DNA of 55,289 nt from Chlorobiaceae bacterium (GTDB lineage: Bacteria > Bacteroidota > Chlorobiia > Chlorobiales > Chlorobiaceae), in the NCBI GenBank assembly GCA_016931495.1, contig JAFGER010000072.1, positions 1 to 55,289 of the forward strand. Reading direction: 5' to 3'. Under the pieces are notes generated by a model that saw only the letters and a list, made by a program, of their open reading frames with translations, had not been told where the DNA came from and ran no database searches. The position numbers and the translations under genes were made by a program. Shown in pieces: positions 8,264 to 15,603 of the stretch (positions are counted from its first letter, which is position 1; each line of letters begins with the position of its first letter).

Positions 8264-8788
8264 ATGAAACCACTCAAAGAGGTTGCCGGGGCGTATCTGG
8301 CGCTTTCCGACGCGCAGCGTCAGTTGCTCGAATCAAACTATGACGACGCGGCGGCGAACTGCCGCAAGGCGATGGAGATTTCCCGCACCATGCCGCCCGA
8401 GGAGGCGTTCGATCACGCCGGGTTCGATGCTTTCTGCCATGCCGGGCTGGCCGAGGCGCTGGCCGGGCTTGGCTCGTTCGACGAGGCGCTTCGCTCCGCC
8501 GACAAGGCGTTGCATCACTTCAACCGCCGGGGTGAGCTGAACCAGGACGAGGGGAAGCTCTGGATTTCAGCCGTTTACAGCCGCGCTCTGGCGCTCGACG
8601 GCCTCGGGCGCGCCGAAGAGGCCGCGCCGGAGTTCCGCAAAACCATCGAAATGATCGACGAGCGCAAGGGCGAGACGCCCGGCAAGGAGCGGATGAAGGA
8701 GGTTGCGGCTGCACGCATCACAAAAATCGGCGCGTCGAATCAGCACAAAAAACCGGGCTACAAGGCCTGGTGGGAGTTCTGGTCGTGA
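8264..8788 (+). CDS. TPR-like repeat protein of unknown function
   Basis: A 174-residue, all-helical, alanine-rich protein. About three TPR-like helix pairs can be seen (ESNYDDAAANCRKAMEIS, AEALAGLGSFDEALRSADKA, GLGRAEEAAPEFRKTIEM). There is no signal peptide or membrane segment. The C-terminus is tryptophan-rich and basic (YKAWWEFWS). Its stop codon overlaps the next gene (GTGA), so it is translationally coupled to the glycosyltransferase. It probably acts as a protein-binding scaffold, but no partner can be named. Confidence 0.65.
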   Translation: MKPLKEVAGAYLALSDAQRQLLESNYDDAAANCRKAMEISRTMPPEEAFDHAGFDAFCHAGLAEALAGLGSFDEALRSADKALHHFNRRGELNQDEGKLWISAVYSRALALDGLGRAEEAAPEFRKTIEMIDERKGETPGKERMKEVAAARITKIGASNQHKKPGYKAWWEFWS

Positions 8789-9795
8789 TCCAGCCCGGTG
8801 CGATCCGGCGCGTGCTCGTCGTGCGGCTCAGCGCTATCGGCGACATTGTGCTGACGACGCCCCTGCTCGCGGAGCTGCATCGTGCGCTCCCGCAGGCGCG
8901 GATCGACTTCTGCACCAAAGCCCCCTTCGCGCCGCTCGTCGCGTCGAATCCCGCCGTCTCGTCGGTCGTGACGCCCGAGTCGATTACGCCCGGAGCGGCG
9001 TACGACCTAGTGGTCGATCTGCAAAACAATCGCCGTTCGCGGGCTTTGATCCGGAAACTTCGTGCTGGCGAGGTCACGCGCTACCACAAGAAAAACTGGA
9101 AAAAGCTGCTGCTGGTGCAGTTCAAGATCAACGTTTCGGATGGCTACCAGTCGGTTGTCGAACGGTATGGCGAGGCGCTCGACGGACTCGCGCCGAAAGT
9201 CACCGCGCCCTGCGCCCTCCATCCGTCGCCGGAAGATCGCGCCTTTGCAGCGTCATCGATCGGCAAGGACGGGCCCGTGCTGGCGGTCTGCTTCGGGGCG
9301 AACCACTTCACCAAGCGCTATCCGCTCGAACGCTTCGCCCGTGTCATCGAAATCGTCACGGCTGAAACTCCCGCCCGCGTGCTGCTGCTCGGCGGCAAGG
9401 AGGACGAGCCGGAGGCGGCGAAATTGAAGGCGATGCTTCCCGACATGGCGCGAAGCCGCGTGCTGTCGCTCGCCGGAAAGGCAAGCCTGATGCAGTCCGC
9501 CGCGCTGCTTGCCAGCGTCGATGTGGTGCTTACCAACGACACCGGCCTCATGCACATCGCCTCGGCGTTCGGCAAGAAGCTCTTCGTCATCTTCGGCTCG
9601 TCGGTCAAAGAGTTCGGCTTCATGCCGTGGGGCGCGGAGTACGAGCTGTTCGAGACGCCGGGTCTCAAATGCCGCCCCTGCTCGCACATCGGTCGCGCCA
9701 CCTGCCCGAAAGGGCACTTCCGCTGCATGATGGAGATCGCGCCCGAGCGCATCGCCTCGCGCATCATCGAAACCCTCAACCAGTCGTCGCCATGA
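8785..9795 (+). CDS. Glycosyltransferase family 9 (heptosyltransferase-like)
   Basis: A ~336-residue GT-B enzyme of the ADP-heptose:LPS heptosyltransferase family. The N-terminal VLVVRLSAIGDIVLTTPLL block is the family signature. The C-terminal donor-binding domain shows GANHFTKRYP, LLLGGKEDE and TNDTGLMHIASAFGKK. It should act at the cytoplasmic face of the inner membrane on lipopolysaccharide core or a similar glycan; the donor sugar is not certain. The start is placed at GTG 8785, which overlaps the previous stop and is preceded by TGGGAG. A GTG at 8770 would add five residues. The stop overlaps the exonuclease III start by four bases. Confidence 0.82.
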   Translation: MIQPGAIRRVLVVRLSAIGDIVLTTPLLAELHRALPQARIDFCTKAPFAPLVASNPAVSSVVTPESITPGAAYDLVVDLQNNRRSRALIRKLRAGEVTRYHKKNWKKLLLVQFKINVSDGYQSVVERYGEALDGLAPKVTAPCALHPSPEDRAFAASSIGKDGPVLAVCFGANHFTKRYPLERFARVIEIVTAETPARVLLLGGKEDEPEAAKLKAMLPDMARSRVLSLAGKASLMQSAALLASVDVVLTNDTGLMHIASAFGKKLFVIFGSSVKEFGFMPWGAEYELFETPGLKCRPCSHIGRATCPKGHFRCMMEIAPERIASRIIETLNQSSP

Positions 9796-10553
9796 AGATC
9801 GCTACCTGGAACATCAACGGCATCCGCGCCCGAAAGGATGCGCTCGCCGCATGGCTCGAAAGCCGCACGCCCGACATCGTGGTGCTCGAAGAGGTCAAGG
9901 CGCGGGAGGAGGAGATTCCCGAAAGCATCGCCGGGATCGCCGGTTACCGCAAATTCTGGAACGGCTCGACCTTCAAGAAAGGGTACAGCGGCGTCGGCCT
10001 GCTTGTCCACGAGGGGAGCCTCGGCGAGTTCACCTGCGAAGCGCCGCCATTCGACGTGGAGAACCGGACGCTCGTACTGCATGCGCCGCAATTCACGCTC
10101 ATCGGCACCTACGTGCCGCGCGGCGACGGCGCGGAGCACTACGCCGTGAAGCTGCGCTATCTTGCCGATCTGAAAGCCTTTATCGCCGGACTCATCGCTG
10201 AAGGACGCGAAGTCATCCTCCTCGGCGACATCAACGTGGCGCTTCGTGACATCGACGTGCACCGCTCGCAGAACAAGCCCGGCGCGACCGGCCTGCGCCC
10301 CGAGGAGCGGGCGGCCATCCAGGAGCATCTCGATCTCGGCCTGCACGACATTGTCCGAGAGCTGAATCCCGATAAAAAAGACCTCTTCACCTGGTGGCCC
10401 AACTGGAAGTTCGCCCGCGAGCGCAACCTCGGCTGGCGCATCGACTGCGTCTATCTCACCCCCGCGCTGGTCGGCAAGGTTTCCGGCGTTTCGGTCGATC
10501 TCGACGAGAAGAGCTCCGACCATGCACCGGTATCGGTGGCGCTGGCGCTCTGA
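9792..10553 (+). CDS. xth: Exodeoxyribonuclease III / AP endonuclease
   Basis: A 253-residue EEP-superfamily nuclease. It begins MKIATWNINGIRAR (catalytic Asn) and has LEEVKAR with the metal-binding Glu. GDINVALRDIDVH supplies the Asp/Asn pair, and SSDHAPV supplies the C-terminal Asp-His pair. It incises abasic sites and degrades 3' ends during base excision repair. The true start is the ATG at 9792, which overlaps the stop of the glycosyltransferase (ATGA). Upstream in-frame sequence belongs to that gene in another frame. Its grouping with the TPR and GT9 genes looks like simple gene packing. Confidence 0.93.
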   Translation: MKIATWNINGIRARKDALAAWLESRTPDIVVLEEVKAREEEIPESIAGIAGYRKFWNGSTFKKGYSGVGLLVHEGSLGEFTCEAPPFDVENRTLVLHAPQFTLIGTYVPRGDGAEHYAVKLRYLADLKAFIAGLIAEGREVILLGDINVALRDIDVHRSQNKPGATGLRPEERAAIQEHLDLGLHDIVRELNPDKKDLFTWWPNWKFARERNLGWRIDCVYLTPALVGKVSGVSVDLDEKSSDHAPVSVALAL

Positions 10554-10641
10554 GGCGGCTTGCCTCGTCATGCGGGTGGTGCCGTGCGCCAGTTGCGCGT
10601 TGGAAAACTGAATTTATCTTCGTACCTTACATGTCCTAAAA

Positions 10642-10715
10642 CGCAAATGGTGTTCGTGCGTCCGCATGAAGCCGCGGAGGCAGGGATGCGCAATACCTGT
10701 TTTCCGCCATTTGCG
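10642..10715 (+). promoter_or_regulatory. Structured leader of the rpsF operon (candidate S6:S18 autoregulatory element)
   Basis: A perfect 9-bp stem, CGCAAATGG (10642-10650) with CCATTTGCG (10707-10715), closes a 56-nt internal region rich in CCG/GCGG elements, 32 bp before the rpsF start. Many bacteria carry an rpsF leader that binds the S6:S18 complex. The location and long-range stem fit that idea, but the exact consensus was not checked. Confidence 0.5.
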
Positions 10716-10747
10716 CAGTTTGACATCACTCAAGAAACCATTGCGCC

Positions 10748-11143
10748 ATGAACAAAATCAAACAGTACGAATGCACCGTCATCATTGACGGCGGCCTTCA
10801 GGATGATGCCATCGCCTCCGCAATGGAGCTGGTGAAATCGACGATCACCGGCAAAGGCGGCGTGATCAACAATGTCCTGGAAGTCGGAAGAAGAAAAATG
10901 GCCTACCTCATCCGCAAGTCCTCCATCGGCTACTACGCGCACATCGAGTTCGATGCCGCTCCGTCGGTCATCGCCGAAGTCGAGCGTGTGTTCCGTTACG
11001 AAGACGCTCTTCTGCGGTTCCTCATCATCCAGCTCAGCTCCCCGCTGCTCGAAATGCGCAAGCGCGTCGAGAAGTACAGCGTCATGCTCGGCAGCCCGGA
11101 AGATCAGGCAGAGCCCGCAGCCGATGCTTCGGCCAAGAACTGA
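10748..11143 (+). CDS. rpsF: 30S ribosomal protein S6 (bS6)
   Basis: A 131-residue bS6. It opens with [11 protein letters not shown] and includes [16 protein letters not shown] and the RFLIIQL strand, then a disordered Ala/Glu-rich tail. It binds 16S rRNA with bS18 in the small-subunit platform. It is the first gene of rpsF-ssb-rpsR-rplI, a widely conserved order. The ATG at 10748 follows a long structured leader, suggesting translational autoregulation. Confidence 0.95.
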   Translation: MNKIKQYECTVIIDGGLQDDAIASAMELVKSTITGKGGVINNVLEVGRRKMAYLIRKSSIGYYAHIEFDAAPSVIAEVERVFRYEDALLRFLIIQLSSPLLEMRKRVEKYSVMLGSPEDQAEPAADASAKN

Positions 11144-11215
11144 TGGTCGATATCGCCCGGTTTATTGTATGAATGACGAAACGATCCCATTTGAGAACAA
11201 AAAGGAGAAGATGCT

Positions 11216-11683
11216 ATGGCGGAACTGAAAATGCCTGAAATCAACAGCGTCATCATTGCCGGCAACCTTACCAAAGATCCGGTCTTCAGACAGACCAATT
11301 CAGGCGGGACGCCAGTTGTCAATTTTTCCATTGCGTGCAATCGCCGCTTCAGGGACAGCAATCACCAGTGGCAGGAAGATGTCTGCTACGTCGGTGTTGT
11401 CGCCTGGAACAAGCTTGCCGAAAGCTGCCGTGACAATCTGAGGAAAAGCTCGGCGGTGCTGGTCGATGGCGAGTTGCAGAGCCGCACCTGGAAAGCGCAG
11501 GATGGCACATCAAGAACCGTGGTCGAAATCAAGGCCAGGAGGATTCAGTTCCTCAACAAAAGGAAGAAAAACGGAGAGGAAGACGAGGAAGGCTTTATCG
11601 AGGATGATTCGCATGAGAACCATCATGGTCAAATCGACGACGATGGACACATGTACGAGTACAAGTACCTCTCTTCCGACTGA
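11216..11683 (+). CDS. ssb: Single-stranded DNA-binding protein
   Basis: A 155-residue SSB. One OB fold spans about residues 8-115 (NSVIIAGNLTKDPVFRQT, VVNFSIACNRRF and VGVVAWNKLAESC are typical strands). An acidic, His-rich tail follows. The tail ends YKYLSSD and lacks the usual DDDIPF-type tip that recruits SSB-interacting proteins, although it is acidic overall. It lies between rpsF and rpsR, as in many bacteria. An AGGAG Shine-Dalgarno lies about ten bases upstream of the ATG at 11216. Confidence 0.92.
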   Translation: MAELKMPEINSVIIAGNLTKDPVFRQTNSGGTPVVNFSIACNRRFRDSNHQWQEDVCYVGVVAWNKLAESCRDNLRKSSAVLVDGELQSRTWKAQDGTSRTVVEIKARRIQFLNKRKKNGEEDEEGFIEDDSHENHHGQIDDDGHMYEYKYLSSD

Positions 11684-11763
11684 CAAGCAGCGTGCTGCCA
11701 GGCCGTAAAAAACGGCAACCGGCAGGCGCAGGATCATGCAAGCTTAAATTCTGAACAAGATCA

Positions 11764-12027
11764 ATGAGACAGAAACCAACCAAGCCACAGGGCAGCAAAT
11801 CATTGGGCAATGCTCTGGCATCGAAAAAGAAAGTGTCGAAAAACCAGGTGGTGTTTTTTGACTATCGCGACGAACGGAAGCTCAAGCGTTTCATCAACGA
11901 CCAGGGCAAAATCATTCCCCGCCGCATTACCGGCCTGTCGGCAAAAGAGCAGAGCCTCCTGACCCACTCCATCAAGTGGGCAAGGTTCCTTGCCATCATT
12001 CCCTACGTCGCCGACGAATACAAGTAA
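11764..12027 (+). CDS. rpsR: 30S ribosomal protein S18 (bS18)
   Basis: An 87-residue bS18. The core is diagnostic: FFDYRDERKLKRFIND, then GKIIPRRITGLSAKEQ and the C-terminal IKWARFLAIIPYV. It assembles with bS6 on the 30S platform. The ~80 bp between ssb and rpsR contains an imperfect hairpin (about 11692-11731) without a T-run, which may tune transcript stability. Confidence 0.95.
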   Translation: MRQKPTKPQGSKSLGNALASKKKVSKNQVVFFDYRDERKLKRFINDQGKIIPRRITGLSAKEQSLLTHSIKWARFLAIIPYVADEYK

Positions 12028-12073
12028 GTGGTTGTCCACACAAGTTTAATTATTCAGAACGAGGAAACTGACC

Positions 12074-12574
12074 GTGAAAATAATTTTAAGAAAAGATGTG
12101 GCAACCCTTGGCGATGCCGGTGAAGTGGTCACCGTCAAGAACGGGTATGCCAATAACTACCTCATTCCGCAGGGCTATGCCATCCGCGCTACCGAAGGCA
12201 CGCTGAAGGCGCTTGAAACCGAAAGACAGCAGCAGGCCCGCAAGATCGAGCTGCAGCGCAAGAGCGCTCGCGAGCTTTCGGCAAAGCTGGAGCAGATGAC
12301 GCTCAGGATTTCCGCCAAATCGGGCGAGTCCGGCAAGCTGTTCGGAACGGTAACGGCTGGCGATATCGCCGAAGCGCTCAAGGCGCAGGGCGTTGAGATC
12401 GACCGCCGCAAAATCCAGCTTGAAGCTCCCATCAAGGCTCTCGGCAAATACGAGGCCGTCGCGAAGCTCTATATGGATGTCACCGCCAAGCTCAGCATCG
12501 AGGTTCAGGCCGAAGGCGCTGTGGCTCCGGAAGCTCCCGAAGCTGCCGAGCTCTCCGAAAACGCCGGAGAATGA
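12074..12574 (+). CDS. rplI: 50S ribosomal protein L9 (bL9)
   Basis: A 166-residue bL9. The N-domain begins [19 protein letters not shown] with [15 protein letters not shown], both classic. A long connecting helix (~45-75) and a C-domain follow. The start is GTG with GAGGAA seven bases upstream. The C-terminus carries an extra Ala/Glu-rich tail. It is the last gene of the operon and is followed by a terminator. Confidence 0.95.
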   Translation: MKIILRKDVATLGDAGEVVTVKNGYANNYLIPQGYAIRATEGTLKALETERQQQARKIELQRKSARELSAKLEQMTLRISAKSGESGKLFGTVTAGDIAEALKAQGVEIDRRKIQLEAPIKALGKYEAVAKLYMDVTAKLSIEVQAEGAVAPEAPEAAELSENAGE

Positions 12575-12629
12575 TCGTCGCCCGTCAGGAGTTCCGCTCG
12601 GAACGCTCCTGAACGACGGTAAAAAATAC

Positions 12630-12662
12630 GCCTCATGATCCCCCGGGTCATGAGGCTTTTTT
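12630..12662 (+). terminator. Rho-independent terminator after rplI
   Basis: A 9-bp perfect stem GCCTCATGA / TCATGAGGC is followed by TTTTTT. It closes the rpsF-ssb-rpsR-rplI operon. Confidence 0.9.
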
Positions 12663-12778
12663 ATGTTCCGTTGTTGTAAAATCATCGGGTCTGGCGTACC
12701 ATTCTATTGAGACGGCCAACTCTTCAGCTCAAGCCGTGCATCGCGCAGTATCCAGTCATTCAAATAGGGGTGAGCACC

Positions 12779-13171
12779 ATGAAACAAACTCTTTTTCAGG
12801 AAAAATATCCTATCTACATCCTCGAGCTTGACAAGGAAGAGACGAGTTACCGTAGTGTCGATGAGATCATAGCCTACTTCCGTCAGAAAATCGAAGCCCA
12901 TCCGGTAGCGGTAATGATTGGTGAATTCGACCACTATGCCCATACCTCATCGCTTGAGGGGGGGCAGATTGGCGAGGGCATCACCGCAGCCAAGAATATC
13001 GTGTTCTGTTTTGGAAAAGAGCTGATGAGTCCCAAAATGCTGGCTGTCCGTCCCCGTTCGATCGGTGTGGCTGAAATGGGAGGGCATTTCGTCATCAGTT
13101 TTCTCGAAGCACCCAATCCGGTGGCTAACGATGCGATGGAGAGCTGGGCGCTGGCGCTGAAAAACCAGTAA
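12779..13171 (+). CDS. Small protein of unknown function
   Basis: A 130-residue soluble protein I do not recognise with certainty. It has mixed alpha/beta composition: YPIYILELDKEET, a helix SVDEIIAYFRQKIEAHP, a VAVMIGEFDHYAHT strand-turn, KNIVFCFGKELMSP and a GHFVISFLEAPNP strand. It may belong to a small domain-of-unknown-function family found in phototrophic and sulfur-oxidising bacteria, but I cannot confirm this. The ATG at 12779 is supported by AGGGGTGAG just upstream; 24 residues of in-frame sequence before it are disregarded. It is monocistronic and lies between two hairpin terminators that share the same stem sequence. Confidence 0.7.
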   Translation: MKQTLFQEKYPIYILELDKEETSYRSVDEIIAYFRQKIEAHPVAVMIGEFDHYAHTSSLEGGQIGEGITAAKNIVFCFGKELMSPKMLAVRPRSIGVAEMGGHFVISFLEAPNPVANDAMESWALALKNQ

Positions 13172-13195
13172 CAGCACCACGCTGAACGGAAATGG

Positions 13196-13234
13196 AAAAC
13201 GCCTCATGAACCCTGTGCTCATGAGGCGTTTTTG
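13196..13234. terminator. Bidirectional Rho-independent terminator
   Basis: A 14-bp stem AAAACGCCTCATGA / TCATGAGGCGTTTT has T-runs available on both strands. It can end the upstream small gene (+) and the convergent pheS transcript (-). Its core 9 bp is identical to the stem of the terminator at 12630. Confidence 0.88.
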
Positions 13235-13266
13235 TTTGGTCTTCTCTTCGTTTCCGCCGGCGGGGC

Positions 13267-14292
13267 TCAGGCGTTGAACTGGCTGAGCATCCGGACGTCG
13301 TTCTCGAACAGAAGCCGGATGTCGTCGATCTTGTAGCGTAACAGCGCGGTGCGATCGACGCCCATGCCGAAAGCATAGCCGGTCCACTCTTCGGGATCGA
13401 TACCGCAGCTCTTCATCACGTTGGGGTGCACCATGCCGCAGCCCATGATTTCAAGCCAGCCGGACTTCTTGCAGACGCGGCATCCCTTGCCGCCGCAGAG
13501 GTAGCAGGTGACGTCAACCTCCGCCGACGGTTCGGTGAAGGGGAAGAAGCTGGGGCGGAACCGCAGCTTCACGTCGCTGCCGAACATCTGGCGGGCAAAC
13601 GAGTAGATGGTGGCCTTCAGGTCGGCGAACGAGACGTTCCTGTCGATGTACAGACCTTCAAGCTGGTGAAAAACGCAGTAGCTTCGGGCGCTGATCGCTT
13701 CGTTGCGATAGACCTTGCCGGGGCAGATCACCCTGATCGGCGGCTTCTCGTCAAGCATCACCCGCACCTGCACCGGCGAGGTGTGCGTGCGGAGCAGCAC
13801 ATCTCCCTCCTCCTGACCTCTCGTGATGAAAAAGGTGTCCTGCATGTCGCGCGCCGGATGGTTCGGCGGAAAGTTCAGGAGGTCGAAGTTGTACTCGTCG
13901 AGTTCCAGCTCCGGGCCGGTGGCGATGCTGAAGCCCATCGCCGTAAAGATGCGCTTCATGTCGCCAAGCACCTTCTGCACGGGATGTTCCGAACCGCAGA
14001 AGCTGCGGCGTCCCGGCAGGGAGAGGTCGAGTGCTGGTGCCTCAGCCTCCGCGTTTTGCGCGAAAAGGCTTTCAGCATCGGCAACTTTCGCTTCTGCCGA
14101 GAGCTTGAGCGCGTTGAGCAACTGCCCTATGCGAGGCCTGTCAGCAGAATCGACGGTTTTGAGCTGGCCGAACAGGCCGGCGATTTTTCCCTTGCGCACG
14201 GTGAACTCGAGCTTGAAGGCCTCGAGTTCCTTAGCGTTCCGGATCTGGTATCCGTCTATCTCCTGCTGTAGCTGTTGAATGCGTGTCTCCAT
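13267..14292 (-). CDS. pheS: Phenylalanyl-tRNA synthetase, alpha subunit
   Basis: A 341-residue PheS. It has an N-terminal coiled-coil and a class II catalytic core with motif 2 ([17 protein letters not shown]) and motif 3 ([18 protein letters not shown]). A Cys-rich insert ([12 protein letters not shown]) is present. It charges tRNA-Phe together with PheT. It is the last gene of thrS-infC-rpmI-rplT-pheS. pheT does not follow it here; the next gene is convergent, so the beta subunit must be encoded elsewhere. Confidence 0.95.
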   Translation of the reverse strand: METRIQQLQQEIDGYQIRNAKELEAFKLEFTVRKGKIAGLFGQLKTVDSADRPRIGQLLNALKLSAEAKVADAESLFAQNAEAEAPALDLSLPGRRSFCGSEHPVQKVLGDMKRIFTAMGFSIATGPELELDEYNFDLLNFPPNHPARDMQDTFFITRGQEEGDVLLRTHTSPVQVRVMLDEKPPIRVICPGKVYRNEAISARSYCVFHQLEGLYIDRNVSFADLKATIYSFARQMFGSDVKLRFRPSFFPFTEPSAEVDVTCYLCGGKGCRVCKKSGWLEIMGCGMVHPNVMKSCGIDPEEWTGYAFGMGVDRTALLRYKIDDIRLLFENDVRMLSQFNA

Positions 14293-14318
14293 AGGGCGCG
14301 TTTCATCGTTACCGGTAA

Positions 14319-14666
14319 TTAGTCGAGAGCCGTCTTGACGATCAGCGAGAATGCCGCCGGATCCTTCACGGCGATTTCTGCCAGGGCCTTGCGGTCGATC
14401 TCGATGTTCTTCTTGTGGATGGCGTCCATCAGGCGCGAGTACGAAACGCCGTTCTGGCGGGCAGCGGCGTTGATGCGCATGATCCAGAGCGAACGGAAGG
14501 TTCTCTTCTTGACGCGGCGGTCGCGGTAGGCGTACTGCTCTGCCTTGTCAACGGCGTGCTTGACGACGGTCAGCACGTTTCCGCGCGAACCCCAGTATCC
14601 TTTGGCTTTATTGAGAATCCTCTTCCTTCTTGCTTTTGAAGCTACAGAATTGGTTGATTTAGGCAT
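14319..14666 (-). CDS. rplT: 50S ribosomal protein L20 (bL20)
   Basis: A 115-residue basic bL20. It has the typical N-terminal extension ([22 protein letters not shown]), the [18 protein letters not shown] helix and the C-terminal NRKALAEIA-like segment ([17 protein letters not shown]). It is needed for early 50S assembly and in other bacteria represses its own operon. It lies 30 bp downstream of rpmI. Confidence 0.95.
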   Translation of the reverse strand: MPKSTNSVASKARRKRILNKAKGYWGSRGNVLTVVKHAVDKAEQYAYRDRRVKKRTFRSLWIMRINAAARQNGVSYSRLMDAIHKKNIEIDRKALAEIAVKDPAAFSLIVKTALD

Positions 14667-14696
14667 CGTGGTGTCGAATTAATGTTATAGACTTTT

Positions 14697-14891
14697 TCAG
14701 GCGAGGATCATCCTCTTGATCTGCTTCTCCATGGTTGCATCGACCAGCGTGGACTGGTGGAGGCGGCGGGTGCGTTTGCGGTTCTTGTGCTCAAGGTTAT
14801 GGGAGCCGTTCATACGCTCGCGTTTGACTTTTCCGGATGCGGTGGCCTTGAATCGCTTGCAGGCACCGCGATGTGATTTCATTTTAGGCAT
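14697..14891 (-). CDS. rpmI: 50S ribosomal protein L35 (bL35)
   Basis: A 64-residue, strongly basic bL35. It begins MPKMKSHRGACKRFKATASG and has NGSHNLEHKNRKRTRRL. The infC-rpmI-rplT order is conserved across bacteria. Confidence 0.95.
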   Translation of the reverse strand: MPKMKSHRGACKRFKATASGKVKRERMNGSHNLEHKNRKRTRRLHQSTLVDATMEKQIKRMILA

Positions 14892-14935
14892 GATCGTCGG
14901 TTTAAATGATAAAAGTCGCTTCTTTCAGTGTGGTT

Positions 14936-15577
14936 TTATTCGTCGTCTTCCGGCTCTCCGGTTTCATCCGGCGGTAGCGGTGGTAACGCGGCAAGCTTTT
15001 CAGACTTCGCCCGCTGCTTTTCGAACTGCTCGATTTTCTTCTTGTCGGGCTCGAAATAGACGAAGAGCTTTTTGCCCTCGAATTTGGGATCTCCGTCGCG
15101 GTTGGCCACCGTGCTCAGCCTTTCGGTCAGGCGGTCGGCCAGCTCGAACCCTTTGTCTTTATAGATGATCGAACGGCCGAGGAACACGATGGTCGCCCTG
15201 ACGCGGTTGCCCTTGCGCAGAAACTCTTCGAGGTGCGCCGTCTTGAAGTCGAAGTCGTGCTTGTCGGTATTGGGATGGAACCGCAGCTCCTTGAGCGTGG
15301 TGGTCTTCTGCTTTTTCTTCTGGTCCTTCTCCTTCTGGGCCATTTTGTAGATCAGCTTCCCGTAGTTTTCGAGCTTGCAGACGGGAGGCGCGGCATTCGG
15401 CTGCACCTCGATAAGATCGAGATTGCGCTCTTCAGCCATCCTTCGGGCATCCTGGGTTCGCATCACCTGCATGCCGCCTTCGGGAAAGACGACCCGAACT
15501 TCTGGCACGCGGATCTGTTCGTTGATCCTGTAGGAAAGTTTGGCTTTCTGGTTGCCGGATGTTTTCTGTTTTTTCAT
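14936..15577 (-). CDS. infC: Translation initiation factor IF-3
   Basis: A 213-residue IF-3 with both domains: N-domain ([31 protein letters not shown]) and C-domain ([31 protein letters not shown]). The acidic tail (TGEPEDDE) is longer than in E. coli. The start here is an ordinary ATG rather than the AUU used for autoregulation in E. coli; no strong Shine-Dalgarno is visible. It lies 26 bp after thrS and is probably co-transcribed. Confidence 0.95.
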   Translation of the reverse strand: MKKQKTSGNQKAKLSYRINEQIRVPEVRVVFPEGGMQVMRTQDARRMAEERNLDLIEVQPNAAPPVCKLENYGKLIYKMAQKEKDQKKKQKTTTLKELRFHPNTDKHDFDFKTAHLEEFLRKGNRVRATIVFLGRSIIYKDKGFELADRLTERLSTVANRDGDPKFEGKKLFVYFEPDKKKIEQFEKQRAKSEKLAALPPLPPDETGEPEDDE

Positions 15578-15603
15578 TCGATCTTTTTTGGTTGATAGTC
15601 AGC

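Noticed and set aside
10720-10725. TTGACA just upstream of rpsF as a -35 box
   Set aside because: No -10 fits between it and the start codon at 10748, and it lies downstream of the leader hairpin.
15575-15600. Non-canonical AUU start for infC, as in E. coli
   Set aside because: An ordinary ATG is present at the homologous position, so no unusual start is needed.
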